Below, one piece after another: positions 1-8,497 of a DNA stretch of 25,726 nt. The notes beneath the pieces were generated by a model, which saw nothing but the letters and a program-made list of their open reading frames with translations, was not told where the DNA came from and made no database searches. Source of the DNA: a virus; the IMG/VR virus record IMGVR_UViG_3300028025_001259, positions 1 to 25,726 of that record; one strand, 5' to 3'. A program made the translations under genes and the position numbers. How positions within the stretch are numbered: the stretch's first letter is position 1; the number at the start of each line of letters is the position of its first letter.

Positions 1-116
1 CAGTTAACACCATTGAGGTTGTGATTGATGAGTATCGAGCCAAGCAACGTCGCAAGAATATGCAACTTCTGCTGGAGCAATATGAAGACTTCGAGGCAGA
101 CGACGAAGAAGATTAA
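1..116 (+). CDS. C-terminal end of an unidentified plus-strand gene (partial)
   Basis: An open frame enters from the left edge with its first full codon at base 3. It encodes 37 residues before a TAA stop at 114-116. The visible part looks helical, with a basic patch around AKQRRKN, and ends in a very acidic tail (EADDEED). This composition is typical of real phage proteins and unlike random frame-shadows. It is the only plus-strand gene I support here, and it converges on the minus-strand late block. The start and most of the protein lie outside the window, so no function can be given. Confidence 0.6.
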   Translation, partial: VNTIEVVIDEYRAKQRRKNMQLLLEQYEDFEADDEED

Positions 117-292
117 ACTTCTAGGTCTATGCCCAACGGCGTAGATGGTTAACCCCTAGAAACTTTCTGGTACATGAGCACGACTTATTGTCACCAAGTG
201 TAGAGGTCCGTCGTGGGATTAAAGCCACCAGAAACGACAAAAGACCCCCTCGCCATAGCAGAGATGCTAGGGTAAGGGGGTTTCTTGTTTTA
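117..292 (+). ncRNA. Candidate structured intergenic RNA between convergent gene sets
   Basis: This stretch has no gene but contains nested inverted repeats. An 8-bp stem (126-133 with 138-145, one G-U pair, CAAC loop) sits inside an outer 6-bp stem (120-125 with 155-160) together with the palindrome GGTTAACC at 147-154. A second domain pairs TTTCTGGT (164-171) with ACCAGAAA (227-234) and encloses CACGAC/GTCGTG (179-184 with 210-215). A terminator follows directly. This arrangement could be a small RNA or a structured 3' untranslated region of the plus-strand gene. The pairing is seen by eye only, and the strand and any function are inferred. Confidence 0.35.
241..292. terminator. Two-sided intrinsic terminator
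   Basis: The outer stem pairs AGACCCCCT (242-250) with AGGGGGTTT (275-283), with one G-U pair. Inside it a second stem pairs TAGCA (256-260) with TGCTA (265-269) around a GAGA loop, extended by CC/GG. On the plus strand the stem runs into TTTCTTGTTTT. On the minus strand it is followed by TCTTTTG. It lies between convergent transcription units, so it probably ends both the plus-strand transcript and the minus-strand late transcript. Confidence 0.85.
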
Positions 293-318
293 AAACAGCC
301 TTCTAAGGCTTATATGGG

Positions 319-522
319 CTACTTCTTGGTGCCTAGTCCAAAGGCATCGTCATGCTTATCTGCCCATTTGATGGCAGGAGCCACCAGGGCTGCAATTAGG
401 GCTGAATACTGTGGTGCTAGGTCAGTAAGGAGTTGAACTCCAGAGAACACAGCAACTGCTGCTACTGCTGTAGCCCAAGCCTTGATAGCCTTGACACGTG
501 CTGGTGTGAGGTACTTCTTCAT
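319..522 (-). CDS. Small holin-like membrane protein
   Basis: This 67-residue protein has a basic N-terminus (MKKYLTPARVKAIK). Two hydrophobic stretches follow, at about residues 15-33 and 39-52, separated by a short polar turn, and the tail is charged. Small size, one or two membrane segments and position beside an endolysin are typical of phage holins. The start is ATG at 522, overlapping the TGA of the endolysin gene (ATGA) and preceded by GAAGGAG. It is the last gene of the minus-strand block, about 25 bp before the terminator. The holin role rests on topology and neighbourhood, since holins share little sequence. Confidence 0.6.
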   Translation of the reverse strand: MKKYLTPARVKAIKAWATAVAAVAVFSGVQLLTDLAPQYSALIAALVAPAIKWADKHDDAFGLGTKK

Positions 523-965
523 TTTGTCTCCTTCTTAGGTAGTTTCTTTACTGCCGACTTGACCTTGTTGGTTATAGTCGCTTTACCCAACCAAGGGAAC
601 CAAGGGGAAGAGTCTTTCCCAAAGCCATTATTGATTGAGATATGTAAATGCTTATTGTGGGCGTTAAGCCCGCTGTATCGTTGCTCGCCGTTCTTGGCGG
701 ACCAAATCTTTCCTCTGAAGATTAAGTACTTGACTCGCTTATCTGTCTTCAGTTTATCGTAAAGGTCGAAGCAATCAATGCCATTATCAGGGTCGTGGGT
801 AAGGTCTACTGCGTAACCTGTATTGTGGTCCGAATTAGGGCTTGCAACACGATGAGCAGCAGATGGGAGTAACCCATCCGATGCTCTCTTGCGCTTGGGT
901 CTCAGGGCTGTTGCCTGTCTCAATACTGATATAGCAGCAGGAGTCGCTGTCTTTGCGAATTTCAA
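519..965 (-). CDS. Endolysin, M15-type (D-Ala-D-Ala / L-Ala-D-Glu) peptidase
   Basis: This 148-residue protein matches the zinc peptidase family M15 (VanY/endopeptidase-like). The segment SDHNTGYAVDL carries the zinc ligands H47 and D54, and HLHIS supplies the third ligand (H108). Such enzymes cut peptide links in peptidoglycan, so this is most likely the endolysin that breaks the host wall at the end of infection. It has no signal peptide, so export would depend on a holin, and candidates flank it on both sides. The tail after residue 120 is basic (SAVKKLPKKETK) and may help bind the wall. The start is probably TTG at 965, with GGAG 9 bases upstream and overlapping the previous stop as TTGA. 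Confidence 0.85.
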   Translation of the reverse strand: MKFAKTATPAAISVLRQATALRPKRKRASDGLLPSAAHRVASPNSDHNTGYAVDLTHDPDNGIDCFDLYDKLKTDKRVKYLIFRGKIWSAKNGEQRYSGLNAHNKHLHISINNGFGKDSSPWFPWLGKATITNKVKSAVKKLPKKETK

Positions 966-1240
966 TTTTCGTGCTCCTTTACATGTTGTTCAAACTTTCC
1001 TTCTAGGTTGGCTACCTTTACCTTGATGTCAATCTGGTCAGCCCTAATCTCCTTGAGGAGAGGGTGCATTTCCTTCTTGATATAATCGTTCATGGATGAG
1101 CCACTATTTGGGGTTGTCTCATACTTGATTGCCTTGGTGTCTTTGGCAACCTCACGTACCTCGTTACGAATGACCCAGCGAATAAGCGCCAGACATGTGC
1201 CGAGGATTGCGATAATCCCAATGGTTTGTTCGATAGACAT
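962..1240 (-). CDS. Membrane-anchored coiled-coil protein, possible second holin or lysis regulator
   Basis: This 92-residue protein has one N-terminal membrane segment (about residues 7-26, IGIIAILGTCLALIRWVI), then a charged helical region likely to form a coiled coil (about 55-92). The layout, with a segment like TTPNSGSSM in the middle, resembles the DUF2746-type proteins next to actinophage lysins, some of which are called putative holins. Its ATG overlaps the stop of the upstream tail gene (TAATG), and its own stop overlaps the endolysin start, so the three are likely translated in a coupled way. The holin role is an inference. Confidence 0.6.
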   Translation of the reverse strand: MSIEQTIGIIAILGTCLALIRWVIRNEVREVAKDTKAIKYETTPNSGSSMNDYIKKEMHPLLKEIRADQIDIKVKVANLEGKFEQHVKEHEN

Positions 1241-3222
1241 TATACAGTTCTAATCCTAATCTCAATTACGCCACCTTGACCATCAAAGCGTTTGTCTGGT
1301 GGAGTCATGCGTGAGTAGGTAATCTGCTCGATTACGCATTGACGTGATTCACCCGTACTTAGGTCCTGCCAAATTACTACGTCTCCATTTTCTTCAACTG
1401 CCTCAAGGGCGCGAAGACGTGCATCTGCTCTACCTTCATAGCCAACCATTGTGTTGTATCTATCTGTCTCGGTATCGTAACAGAATACTGGAAACTGCAG
1501 GACCCTTTGGCGTGGAGTGGCGATTGTAGCCTTAGCCTGCCAACCCTCTAGGATTGGTCCCGTAGATGGACTGATTGCACTACGTGTAAAAGAAAACTTG
1601 TATGATACATATTCTTGCGGTGTTTCTGGTTGAGTAGTTCCAACTTCTACTGCGTTAACTCCAGATTCATATGTGATGTGGTCGTAAATAGTTCCGTCTT
1701 TATCAACCGTCTCAAGCGTAAGACTACCATCCGTGAATGTGCCACGTGCCAATAGACGCTTAAAGTTCTTAGGCTCGAGCGTGCTATAGCGAATTTTGCC
1801 AGTAGTGATATAGCCAGTAGGGACTAACTCTGTAACGTTTTCGCGGTAAACATGCCCCTCTTGACCAACAATGTTATTGGTTGCAAATGCAACACGGTCT
1901 GTACCATTCAAAAATGCACATGCTGTAGTCTGATGACCAGAGACACCAGGATAATAGACATCGTTAGCGTAAGCAAAACGTAGTTGTTCTAACTCATTGC
2001 CTAGGTCAATACGGATGACACCTGGCTCACCATCAACACCAGTAGCACACCATAAGTAAGTATCCCTAGCAGCGAAATCGTAGCACGGCTGCGCTGTCTT
2101 CACCATGAGTGGTCCATAACTAAGCGCCCCGTCTGCTTCTGAGATTACAGCAATACGGATACCCTTATCAGTGCCAATTGCGATACGACCAAGGTAATGG
2201 TAAATCTTGTAAATTTTTTCACCCTCTGGCATTTCTGCTGATGTAATAGCAGACGTTAGGGTTGGCATTGTTCCGTTACTTGCTAGCGTAAACTTTGCGA
2301 TAGATGAGCGGCTTCCATTAAAACCAGACACATAGATTGCTGGACCTGATTCCGCTACACTAGTATAAGTATAAGATGCAGTTGGATGTGTATATACTGG
2401 AGTTGGCAACGCGGTTGCCGCTGTTGAGAACTCGTATACTTTGTTGTTAATGCATGCTACAATACGTTCCTTGACGAATGCCATTACGGCATTAGTTACT
2501 ATCAATCCAGATTCACGGAACATCAAAGTTCCAGGAGTGGTTGAGTCTAGCGTAAGGTCTTTTTTGTAGGCTGCTAATTTATTAACACCAGCGCTTACTT
2601 CATTAGTAATCCAGTATGCTGTAGTACCATCATTGCAGATAGCGAATACCTGTGTATCTGTACCAGCAATGTAATCTACAAAATGAGTTACAGTTCCGTC
2701 GGCTGCAATCTTGTCAACGTCGTACTCATCGTGGAGTAGAACTCCGTCAGTAGTACCCCACTTTATAGAATACATGCTTTGGTTAGGTCGTGTATTATTC
2801 CTGATTGAACCAGTAGTTACATGGTTCTCTGCTATAGACTTTAGGAGTGTAGCCTTTCCTTTATTCCATACATTAATACCCTTGCTATCGGCAAAACGGT
2901 AATAACCATTTTCATCGTTAGTTTGGGGGTCATAGAAGTTAATTCCTGTGCCAGAGTGGAATGACGACTGTGAACGAAGCCACCAACCACTTAGAGATTG
3001 CTCTCCTGGTTCTGCGCCATTATCAAACTGGTCCTTACGAAAGGGTGCGGTTTGACGCAGGTATGGACGTGCATCATTAATTGCATAAATAAATGGGAGT
3101 CCACCTAGCGCTACATCGTAGGCTACATCTGTATTAGACCAGAGTGAGCCAGATGATACAATGCCAATATCTGCGGAAACGTCATAGACCCCACCGCCTT
3201 CTGTTATGTCGCGACCAGCCAC
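1240..3222 (-). CDS. Tail protein, beta-rich (possible tail nozzle or tip component)
   Basis: This 660-residue protein starts at GTG 3222 with AAGGAG six bases upstream. The sequence is beta-rich throughout. From about residue 150 to 450 it shows loosely repeated strand-turn units (for example GTDTQVFAICNDGTTAYWIT, IYKIYHYLGRIAIGTDKG) suggestive of a beta-propeller. The last 110 residues change to a compact domain (RQRVLQFPVFCYDTETDRYN to IEIRIRTV) of a kind I associate with tail tip/distal tail proteins. It lies between the fibre genes and the lysis genes. A propeller-containing nozzle, as in T7-like tail tubular protein B, is one possible reading, but I see no diagnostic motif. A virion tail role is fairly safe and the exact position in the tail is not. 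Confidence 0.6.
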   Translation of the reverse strand: MAGRDITEGGGVYDVSADIGIVSSGSLWSNTDVAYDVALGGLPFIYAINDARPYLRQTAPFRKDQFDNGAEPGEQSLSGWWLRSQSSFHSGTGINFYDPQTNDENGYYRFADSKGINVWNKGKATLLKSIAENHVTTGSIRNNTRPNQSMYSIKWGTTDGVLLHDEYDVDKIAADGTVTHFVDYIAGTDTQVFAICNDGTTAYWITNEVSAGVNKLAAYKKDLTLDSTTPGTLMFRESGLIVTNAVMAFVKERIVACINNKVYEFSTAATALPTPVYTHPTASYTYTSVAESGPAIYVSGFNGSRSSIAKFTLASNGTMPTLTSAITSAEMPEGEKIYKIYHYLGRIAIGTDKGIRIAVISEADGALSYGPLMVKTAQPCYDFAARDTYLWCATGVDGEPGVIRIDLGNELEQLRFAYANDVYYPGVSGHQTTACAFLNGTDRVAFATNNIVGQEGHVYRENVTELVPTGYITTGKIRYSTLEPKNFKRLLARGTFTDGSLTLETVDKDGTIYDHITYESGVNAVEVGTTQPETPQEYVSYKFSFTRSAISPSTGPILEGWQAKATIATPRQRVLQFPVFCYDTETDRYNTMVGYEGRADARLRALEAVEENGDVVIWQDLSTGESRQCVIEQITYSRMTPPDKRFDGQGGVIEIRIRTV

Positions 3223-3282
3223 GTTACTCCTTAGATAGAAAAATTAGTTGGACAGTTTGAATCCATGTCCAGGGATAAGTTG

Positions 3283-3417
3283 TTATTCTGTTACGCTAAT
3301 CCAAGTGTCATTGTCTGAATCTACAATGTCTTCAACGACAAGTGGAGTTAGGTCCGAGTGAGTCACCAGCGTTGTCGCTGTGCTGCCAAGGTTGGCTAAG
3401 TCACGTGCTTTAGTCAT
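3283..3417 (-). CDS. 44-residue fibre-associated protein
   Basis: A short open frame begins at ATG 3417 with AGGAAG a few bases upstream and ends at TAA 3283-3285. Its N-terminus, MTKARDLANLGS, resembles the KARDLA(D/N)L segment often found in phage tail-fibre proteins. It lies in the 234-bp space between the large fibre gene and the 660-residue tail gene, both on the same strand. It could be a small fibre accessory protein or a remnant of a fibre module left by recombination. The ribosome binding site and the recognisable motif support it as a real gene. Confidence 0.6.
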   Translation of the reverse strand: MTKARDLANLGSTATTLVTHSDLTPLVVEDIVDSDNDTWISVTE

Positions 3418-3456
3418 TATACTTCCTTTTCTTAGTTAAAGTAATTAAATTATTCA

Positions 3457-6400
3457 TTACATGCCATATACATCTATGATGTATGTAAACCCTGAGTTCA
3501 TTCCAGCAAGTTGAATTGATGAAATTACCGCACTAGAGTCAAAGAAGTTGCTATAAATAAGTGATGCGGTTGACCTAGTAGACATTTGATTTACACCCTT
3601 ACCCACTGTTGTTTTATTTGGTGTATTAATAACAAAATTATTTGTTGAAAATACGTTACAGGTTTGAAGATTTAAGGAGGTTTGCGCAATAGTGTTTACA
3701 TAATAAACTGCTCCTGTATTGTTATTAAATGTCATACTTCCAATAGCGCCAGAGTTGAGACCAGTTCGTACTGTAATATTTATAACTAATTGATTTTTTG
3801 TATTTGTTGCTACGGGTATATTTAATGAAGTAACGCCAGTTATGGCTTGGGAATAGTACAAGGTTGAAGTTGCTGGCGATGTCCATGATGTAGTAGCGCC
3901 ATTGCTTGTTAAAACTTGCCCGTTAGTTCCGTTAGTTCCACCAGCAGTCAATGAGCCAGTTAGGGTCATTTGATTTGCTGTAAATTGTTGCAAGGTACTA
4001 GTGACAGCACCTGAATTAATTGCTGTTACACCAATATATGGTGTTAGGTATGCAGGTGCTGGAGTATTCCAACGCACTCCGCCACCATAAGCCTGTACAA
4101 CTTGCCCTGGTGTTCCAGCAGAACCATTAATAGTAAGATTCCCAGCAGTTGCAATATTTGTTGTTCCATATTGAACTGCTGCATAGGTTTCAAAAGCGTT
4201 AACAGGACCATCTGTCGCTGTCCATGCTATACCATCTGCCGAATAAGCAAAAGCATTTGTGGGTGTTGATGCTGCATCTGATACAGCGGCAAATCTCCCA
4301 TTTCCGTATGTGACACCACCCCAGGCTTGCACCGATGGAAGTGTACCCGCGGTCCAGGAGATACCATCTGATGAATACGCAACTGTAGAAGAGTTTTCTG
4401 CAATAGCAACATATGTATTATTACCCCATGCAATAGAGGTCCAGTTGGCAGCGGAAGGCATGGTCATTGTTGACCAAGTGCTACCGTTTGTTGAGGTCAT
4501 ACCTGTTGCAGAACCTCTAACTATGGCTACAAATTTATCACCATATACTAAATCTTTAATATATCCATTAATTGGGATAGTTATATTCGACCAGGTGGTA
4601 CCATTAGTTGATACTGAACCTGTTGTATAAAATGCAGAGATAGATACAAATGTTCCTGCACCATATGCTACATAGTCACCAGGTTGTGGATTTGTGCGAA
4701 TTGTCCAAGAAAGACCGTTTGTTGATGTGGCAACGTTATCAACACCATCATTACCTACTGCAACAAATGTTCCTGCGCCGTAAGCAATATCTTTGTAACC
4801 AGTAGGGTTGCCCATATTAACACCAGTCCAGGAAAGACCATCTGTTGACACAGCGCTTGTATTTGAATTTGATTGCAATGCGATAAAGGTGCTATTTCCA
4901 TAAGCCAACCTGTTCCAACTTGCAGACGAAGGCAAAGTACCCTGAGCCCACAGTACTCCATCATTGGAGTATCCTGTCTTGTTTCCGTAAAGACATACAG
5001 CAACAAATGTAGGTGTAGGGGCTACGGGTTCCTGTAATGACAACTGATTTATTGTTAAATTGTCAAGCGTTGAAACTGTTGAACCTGATGGAATTGAGGT
5101 TGTACCAATTGTTGGAGCAGAATATCCAGATACAGAAGACCATTTAAGTCCAGTAGCGGTAGATGAATCGGCTTGTAGGTACTGACCATTAGTTCCTGCG
5201 GTTAACTTACCTGGCGTATCTGCTGATGTTGCTACAAGAATATCACCTTTGGCATCAAATAGTGTATTTGACAACGTGTTTGCTACATCAAATGGAGTAA
5301 AGGTAATTACTTCTAAGATGTCTCCAGCAGTAAGTGCTGCTAGACCTGTGATGCTAATTCCATCTGTAGCATTGTAGTCAGATGTGCGAGCAAGTAATAT
5401 ACCGTTAAGGTAAACTTGTTCTTTTCCTACAAGATAAGAAAGTGTCAGACCAGCATCATCAATACCAGATTTTGATGTTTCGCCACCTAGTGCTGTGAAG
5501 CGGAAGCGATAGATTTCTGCAGTAGATGAGATAGTATCCCAAGCGGAACCATCCCAAATATACATAGCATTACTTACTGTCGACCAGTACATAGCGCCAG
5601 TAATAAGTGCATTACCGTCATTATCTAATGTTGGAGCAACTGATTTAGCGCCTAGATAGCGGTCGTCAAAGTTGTCATAGGTTGCAGCAGCAGCAGCAGC
5701 CGAGGCTGCAGCAGCAGTTGCTGAGCCAGCAACAACATCTACATATTCTTTAGTAGCAGCATCACCAGTTGTGGTAGGGGTTCCAAGACCTGTAATCTTA
5801 TTTGTACCCATAGCAATAGCGCCAGACATAGTGCCACCCGCTAGAGGTAACTTAGTATCAGCATAAGCCTTAGTTGCTGCATCTGCATTGGATGTTGGTA
5901 TTCCTAGGTTTGTAACCTTGTGCGTATTAGCGTTTAAGTTACCAGCCAGTACACCAGTTGTCTTATTAAGATAAACACCAGTAAGGTCTACCGCACCAGT
6001 TGCACCATCTACAGATAGAACAGAGTCGATTGGTGTGAGCAATTCATTCCAGTTGCTAAGCGTAGTTCCTGGAGTTACTCTAAGGATATATGATTTATTA
6101 AGGTCTGAACGAATCGCAATGTCACCGACACCTGCACCTGAGATTGCAAGCATTGCAGCCTCTGATGAAACTACAAATACTTCCGCAATTGCAGTTGCTG
6201 GAATATGGTCAAATGGAACTTTACCATTAGTGTCAAGTGGGGCAATGCCGTTGGCAATGCCGTATTGTGATTCAAGGAAAGTAACGCTAACTGCATCTCC
6301 ATTAGATGTTGCAAGCCCAAGGTTTGTAATTTTCTGTGAATTAGCAGATACTGCAGATGTAGGCGCAGCCATTTGGTCTAGACGATTAGTGCGCACCTGT

Positions 6401-7569
6401 GTATCAAAATTAGAGATGGTCGATGCTGTCTGTGTTCCAGTATGATTGGCTCGGGCTAGCGGGTCAGTTTCTAACTTGCTAAGAGCAATAGCAGCAGAAG
6501 CGTTAATATCAGCATTTACTATTGTTCCATTAGCAATCATGGTTGATGTGACGGTTCCAGTATCAGCCTGAGTTACAGCAGTTCCATTAATTTTTGATGC
6601 TGCAATAGCAGCCAAATCGTTAATGTCGGCATTAACAATAGTTCCATCTACCAAATCGGCAGAAGTAATAGTTCCGCCAAGGTCTAATTTGCTTTTAGCA
6701 ATTGCAGCAGAAGCAGAGATGTCTGCGTTGACAATAGTTCCATCAGCAATCTTACTTGAAGTTACTGCTCCATTTGCCAAGTCTTCTGTGGCAATAGTGC
6801 CATCTAGAATCTTAACGGATGTAATAGAACCATCAGCAATTTTTGCTGTGGCAATAGCAGAATCTGCAATCTTTGCTGTAGTTACATTAGCATCAAGAAT
6901 TTTTGCCGTAGTTACAGAATTAAGTGCAATTTTATCAGCGACAATTGCGCTATCTGCAACCTTAGTAGTTGTAACTGAAAGTTCTTCAATCTTATCAGTT
7001 GTTACTGCTGCATTGGCAATCTTGCCTGTGGTAATAGCAGAATCAGCAATATCGCCTGTAGCAATACTGAGGTCAGCAATCTTTGCAGATGTAACTGCAC
7101 CATCAACCAACTTAGCAGTAGTTACATTTGCATCTGTAATTTTTGCAGTTGTCACAGCGTTTGTCTGTAGCATTGCTGTGGTAATCATATTAGTATCTGT
7201 TGTCTCAAGGACGTTGGCAATAGTTAGACCATGCGCTGCAGTTGTATTCTCAATATGGTCATTAGATTCACGATAATCGCGACCGATAGCCATGTGACGT
7301 ACAACCGCTCCAGCGGAGTGACCTACGTCGGATGAACCATCGACACCACGTGTAATGGTAAGAGTATTGCCAGACGACCAGTTGGTAACATCTACAATTT
7401 CTTCAAGCGAAGTATCTGGGTCAATAACTACAGTAAAAGTCTGCCCTGCTGGGATGCTAGATACTGCAAGTAGTGAGCCAGAGTTAACTGTCATTGCTGT
7501 AGCGCCAGCAGATAGCGGACTTGCTAGTGTTGTTTTTTGGGAACGGGATTGGTATTTACGGATTGTCAT
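3457..7569 (-). CDS. Modular tail fibre / receptor-binding protein
   Basis: The protein has 1370 residues from ATG 7569 (MTIRKYQSRS); the frame is open further upstream, but AGGCAGA precedes this ATG. The N-terminal ~115 residues look like a virion-attachment domain. Residues 131-290 are 16 decapeptide repeats (VTTAKIADSA-like) in unbroken register, typical of a fibrous trimeric shaft. Next come copies of a fibre motif resembling KVTNLGIPTSNADAATK and an alanine-rich stretch leading to DDRYLGAKSVAP, a segment widespread in phage fibres. Residues ~845-1145 hold about seven units of the pattern Y-G-x-x-x-F-V-A-V plus S-T-D-G-x-S-W-T, which predicts a seven-bladed propeller. Related ~50-residue segments flank it. 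The C-terminal ~150 residues are probably the tip. The likely role is host recognition. Confidence 0.85.
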   Translation of the reverse strand: MTIRKYQSRSQKTTLASPLSAGATAMTVNSGSLLAVSSIPAGQTFTVVIDPDTSLEEIVDVTNWSSGNTLTITRGVDGSSDVGHSAGAVVRHMAIGRDYRESNDHIENTTAAHGLTIANVLETTDTNMITTAMLQTNAVTTAKITDANVTTAKLVDGAVTSAKIADLSIATGDIADSAITTGKIANAAVTTDKIEELSVTTTKVADSAIVADKIALNSVTTAKILDANVTTAKIADSAIATAKIADGSITSVKILDGTIATEDLANGAVTSSKIADGTIVNADISASAAIAKSKLDLGGTITSADLVDGTIVNADINDLAAIAASKINGTAVTQADTGTVTSTMIANGTIVNADINASAAIALSKLETDPLARANHTGTQTASTISNFDTQVRTNRLDQMAAPTSAVSANSQKITNLGLATSNGDAVSVTFLESQYGIANGIAPLDTNGKVPFDHIPATAIAEVFVVSSEAAMLAISGAGVGDIAIRSDLNKSYILRVTPGTTLSNWNELLTPIDSVLSVDGATGAVDLTGVYLNKTTGVLAGNLNANTHKVTNLGIPTSNADAATKAYADTKLPLAGGTMSGAIAMGTNKITGLGTPTTTGDAATKEYVDVVAGSATAAAASAAAAAATYDNFDDRYLGAKSVAPTLDNDGNALITGAMYWSTVSNAMYIWDGSAWDTISSTAEIYRFRFTALGGETSKSGIDDAGLTLSYLVGKEQVYLNGILLARTSDYNATDGISITGLAALTAGDILEVITFTPFDVANTLSNTLFDAKGDILVATSADTPGKLTAGTNGQYLQADSSTATGLKWSSVSGYSAPTIGTTSIPSGSTVSTLDNLTINQLSLQEPVAPTPTFVAVCLYGNKTGYSNDGVLWAQGTLPSSASWNRLAYGNSTFIALQSNSNTSAVSTDGLSWTGVNMGNPTGYKDIAYGAGTFVAVGNDGVDNVATSTNGLSWTIRTNPQPGDYVAYGAGTFVSISAFYTTGSVSTNGTTWSNITIPINGYIKDLVYGDKFVAIVRGSATGMTSTNGSTWSTMTMPSAANWTSIAWGNNTYVAIAENSSTVAYSSDGISWTAGTLPSVQAWGGVTYGNGRFAAVSDAASTPTNAFAYSADGIAWTATDGPVNAFETYAAVQYGTTNIATAGNLTINGSAGTPGQVVQAYGGGVRWNTPAPAYLTPYIGVTAINSGAVTSTLQQFTANQMTLTGSLTAGGTNGTNGQVLTSNGATTSWTSPATSTLYYSQAITGVTSLNIPVATNTKNQLVINITVRTGLNSGAIGSMTFNNNTGAVYYVNTIAQTSLNLQTCNVFSTNNFVINTPNKTTVGKGVNQMSTRSTASLIYSNFFDSSAVISSIQLAGMNSGFTYIIDVYGM

Positions 7570-7576
7570 ATTCTGC

Positions 7577-8497
7577 CTATCGACGGGAGTAGTGGACGCG
7601 GATTGGGAAGTTGGCTTGCTGCGACTTGGATTCTTCTTGCAAGCGCTGTTGATACAAAGCATAAATTTGCTTTGTTGCAGATTGAGATGAACCGTAAGGA
7701 CGCTTGGTATCTGTCTCATCAGCCTGTGGACTGACCATACCAGCGCGTGCTGGGTCAAGAGCAGACAGTAAACGATATGTCGCTCCAAGAACTGCAACAT
7801 CTCTAGTCGATGCTGGTAGCCCTGTTTTAGTTACATAATCTTCTGAGTTGAGTGCAAATGGTGTTGGGTTAGTAGCATATACAACTTTAACTGTACGACC
7901 AGAGATAACATAATCTCCAATAGTTACAGTTTGCGCGTTAGCACCAAATGTTGTAGTATCTGCTAAAGCGTCCCAATCCCACTTGCGAATTGGAACCCAT
8001 TCTTTTGTTGAGCCAATATCCTTCCAAGAAATGCTTAGGATATTACTAATGTTAAGACCATTAAAAGCGTATGTATTTACAGCACCGTTGTAAACAAATG
8101 TTGTCGACTTGACTGCCATAATGCTAGCGCCAAAGGCTTCAATAGTATCATTGATTGCTCGTTTAATGGAATATCGTGGAAACGTAGGGGAAATTGTTAC
8201 TTTATCATCTGTTGAGTGATACTCGGCAGTTGAACCTAAGTATCCGCGACCATAAGGTGCAATGGTTGCTGTTTTATTTACACGGTCAAATGAGTCAATC
8301 CAAAGTAATTCTTCACCAATTTCGACAATACCTTTACCAATTGATTCGGTAGATGCCAAAGATAGTACGGTTGGGTTAATACTTGGAGACGTAAGTACGG
8401 TTACGTCATCTAAAAGGTGTGTGGTGCGGTCTTGTTGAAGTGTATAACCTGCAAGGTTAATCGTTACTTCGTCAATCATCTGTTCTAATGTTGGCAT
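7577..8497 (-). CDS. Virion structural protein, adaptor-like
   Basis: This 306-residue protein begins MPTLEQMIDEVTINLAGYT. The first 110 residues include a beta-rich stretch with GEELLWIDSFD and APYGRGYLGSTAEYH, and a helical segment (YSIKRAINDTIEAFG) follows. The C-terminal part contains helices (DVAVLGATYRLLSALDPARAG) and a basic, glutamine-rich tail. Phage head-tail adaptor or connector proteins often combine such elements, and the gene sits between the capsid genes and the fibre. Its ATG at 8497 overlaps the preceding stop (TAATG), so translation is probably coupled. I recognise no decisive motif, so the adaptor role is an inference. Being a virion protein is likely. Confidence 0.5.
   Translation of the reverse strand: MPTLEQMIDEVTINLAGYTLQQDRTTHLLDDVTVLTSPSINPTVLSLASTESIGKGIVEIGEELLWIDSFDRVNKTATIAPYGRGYLGSTAEYHSTDDKVTISPTFPRYSIKRAINDTIEAFGASIMAVKSTTFVYNGAVNTYAFNGLNISNILSISWKDIGSTKEWVPIRKWDWDALADTTTFGANAQTVTIGDYVISGRTVKVVYATNPTPFALNSEDYVTKTGLPASTRDVAVLGATYRLLSALDPARAGMVSPQADETDTKRPYGSSQSATKQIYALYQQRLQEESKSQQANFPIRVHYSRR

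Noticed and set aside
117-240. Possible tRNA in the gap after the plus-strand gene
   Set aside because: Stems are present but there is no T-loop consensus, no anticodon arm of the right size and no cloverleaf spacing.
188-436. Plus-strand 82-residue open frame
   Set aside because: It runs across the terminator and the holin gene on the other strand, has no ribosome binding site, and its composition looks like a shadow.
6480-7190. CRISPR-like or short DNA repeat array
   Set aside because: The ~30-base periodicity follows codons of the decapeptide repeats; units differ at many positions and no identical repeats separated by unique spacers are present.
6623-7276. Plus-strand 217-residue open frame with regular repeats
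   Set aside because: The repeats are the antisense reading of the decapeptide shaft of the fibre; there is no start signal and no independent support.
7570-7800. Longer N-terminus for the fibre (to 7800)
   Set aside because: It would overlap the upstream gene by over 200 bases, while ATG 7569 lies just after that gene's stop and begins a recognisable fibre N-terminus.
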